DNA of 64,000 bases from Kriegella aquimaris. Lineage in GTDB: Bacteria; Bacteroidota; Bacteroidia; Flavobacteriales; Flavobacteriaceae. Where the stretch lies: contig NZ_FNGV01000008.1 in NCBI RefSeq assembly GCF_900103215.1, positions 208,265 through 272,264 on the forward strand. The letters are read 5' to 3'. The notes beneath the pieces were generated by a model. That model was not told the origin of the DNA and did no database searches. It saw only the letters and a list, made by a program, of their open reading frames with translations. The position numbers and the translations under genes were made by a program. Positions 62,846-64,000 of the stretch are shown piece after piece (the stretch's first letter is position 1; every line of letters begins with the position of its first letter).

Positions 62846-64000
62846 ATGAAAGACACTCCCTATATCCGTGTGGGCACCGCCTACTATAAAATGGTGAAGG
62901 CGCCGACGATAGCCGGACATTTCAACGAAGTCCTGGTCCATTGGAACATGGAGACCATTAAACAAGACCATGGCAAGGACCATTTGAGCAAGGTTCCCAA
63001 ATACGACGGCTTTACATGTATCCCCAGCCACACCGATTTTAAGCAAGAATACAAAGGGTTTTACAATACCTATTCCCCTTTGGCCAAGAAACCCCACGAA
63101 GGAGAATTTGGGAAGAGCCTGAATTTCGTCAGGCATATCTTCGGGAAACACTATGAGCTTGGGCTGGACTATCTGCAATTGCTATACCTTAGGCCCATTC
63201 AAGTACTCCCCATCCTTTGCTTGGTGTCCAAAGAACGTTCGACCGGCAAGAGCACCTTTCTGAAATGGCTCAAGGAAATCTTCGACAACAACCTTACCTA
63301 TTTGACCAACGACAGCTTCAGTAGCCAGTTCAATGCGGACTGGGCGAACAAACTATTGATATGTATCGACGAGGTGCTTTTCAACAAAGAGGAAATGACC
63401 GAACGCATCAAATACCTGAGCACTACCAATATCAACAAATTAGAAGCCAAGGGAAAGGATAAACGCGAGGTGGAGTTCTTCGGGAAATTCATCCTTTGTA
63501 GCAATAACGAGGACAGCTTTATAAAAATCGATAGCAACGAGACCCGGTTCTGGGTAAACAAAGTCCCGGGCATAAAGAAAGAGCGGACCAATTTTCTAAA
63601 TCTCTTGATAGCGGAAATACCCGCTTTCCTGTTCTATTTACAAAATCGCGAACTAGCTACAAAGCACAGTACGCGAATGTGGTTCACCCCTGGCCAGATA
63701 AAAACCCTCGCTCTGAAAAAGTTGGTACGGAACAATCGCAACCGGGTGGAGAAAGAACTGGCGAGCATTCTTTTAAGTGTCATGGAAAAGTTCGATCTGG
63801 AAGAAGTAAACCTTTGTCCCATCGACGCGCTACATATATTGAACAAGACCAGGGTACGGACCGATCTGACGCAGTTGAGAAGATTGCTCAAAAAAGAGTG
63901 GAAACTGACCAACCGGGACAACTCGAACAGCTATCAAAAAATCGTGATCTGGAGCGATGGGGATATCCACAGGACGGATGCCAAGGGGCGCTATTTTACG
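62846..64000 (+). CDS. Primase/helicase-type ATPase of an integrated element, 3' end cut off
   Basis: From ATG 62846 the frame is open for 385 codons to the window edge. The Walker A-like VSKERSTGKSTFLKWL and Walker B-like LLICIDEVLF, followed by KFILCSNNEDSF and a conserved Arg in NETRFWVNKVP, match superfamily 3-like helicases of phage and plasmid replication (DUF5906/primase-helicase type). It would unwind the element's origin. Codon choice is strongly G/C-ending (for example CTG, ATC, AAC), unlike the AT-rich host genes, which supports recent transfer. A separate primase domain may lie beyond the window or be absent. Confidence 0.8.
   Translation, partial: MKDTPYIRVGTAYYKMVKAPTIAGHFNEVLVHWNMETIKQDHGKDHLSKVPKYDGFTCIPSHTDFKQEYKGFYNTYSPLAKKPHEGEFGKSLNFVRHIFGKHYELGLDYLQLLYLRPIQVLPILCLVSKERSTGKSTFLKWLKEIFDNNLTYLTNDSFSSQFNADWANKLLICIDEVLFNKEEMTERIKYLSTTNINKLEAKGKDKREVEFFGKFILCSNNEDSFIKIDSNETRFWVNKVPGIKKERTNFLNLLIAEIPAFLFYLQNRELATKHSTRMWFTPGQIKTLALKKLVRNNRNRVEKELASILLSVMEKFDLEEVNLCPIDALHILNKTRVRTDLTQLRRLLKKEWKLTNRDNSNSYQKIVIWSDGDIHRTDAKGRYFT

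Overview
The window looks like chromosomal DNA of a marine, polysaccharide-degrading member of the Flavobacteriaceae (Bacteroidota; Zobellia/Maribacter-like is my guess, not shown). Evidence: a SusC/SusD pair with FecR and an ECF sigma factor, a type IX secretion (CHU_C) C-terminal domain, a DnaE polymerase carrying its own N-terminal exonuclease, ribosomal protein S16 with a long acidic tail, Bacteroidota-type promoters (TTG-N19/20-TAnnTTTG), almost no Shine-Dalgarno sequences, and sulfatases.

Layout. 0-1.5 kb: a decarboxylating tartrate/D-malate-type dehydrogenase and a cyclase-family hydrolase (cut by the window edge), one operon on the minus strand. 2-7.2 kb: two exported glycoside-hydrolase-like proteins, a convergent LacI regulator and a secreted protein of unknown role. 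7.5-11.7 kb: a large secreted PKD/CHU_C protein and an exported metallophosphoesterase with a PA14 domain. 11.9-16.3 kb: a DNA-damage mutagenesis cassette, dinB-dnaE2, behind three operator-like palindromes. 16.5-33.7 kb: ECF sigma, FecR, SusC, SusD, then two rounds of [cytochrome c/DUF1549/DUF1553 protein + DUF1501 protein], then a beta-propeller protein. 34-39.7 kb: a subtilisin-like protease and a two-subunit molybdenum hydroxylase. 40-44.5 kb: small unknown genes and a TPR histidine kinase/LytTR regulator pair. 44.7-48.3 kb: a putative copper locus of the MbnP/MbnH type. 48.4-62 kb: mainly housekeeping (acyl-CoA dehydrogenase, TrmN6, RimM, S16, DnaE, thioredoxin, DUF58) plus two sulfatases and an isomerase-like protein. 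62.1-64 kb: tRNA-Asp followed by what looks like the left end of an integrated element (excisionase-like HTH protein and a primase/helicase that runs off the window).

The most unusual thing seen is a repeat of about 150-170 bp present four times in the same orientation (about 16.24, 33.79, 36.72 and 39.74 kb). Each copy has a terminator-like hairpin, then a fixed-length conserved tail holding a tiny ATG-AAA-ATG-AAA reading frame. The copies bracket three gene blocks in turn: the sigma/SusCD/cytochrome island, the protease, and the molybdenum hydroxylase. Copy 1 supplies the last codons of dnaE2, and copy 3 lies between divergent genes, where no gene end needs a terminator.

Functionally, the SusCD island, its exported haem/DUF1501 partners, the molybdenum hydroxylase, the sulfatases and the glycoside hydrolases fit capture and breakdown of a modified, perhaps sulfated, glycan or an aromatic-decorated polymer; the substrate cannot be read from sequence. 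All functional calls come from reading motifs by eye; no database search was run.
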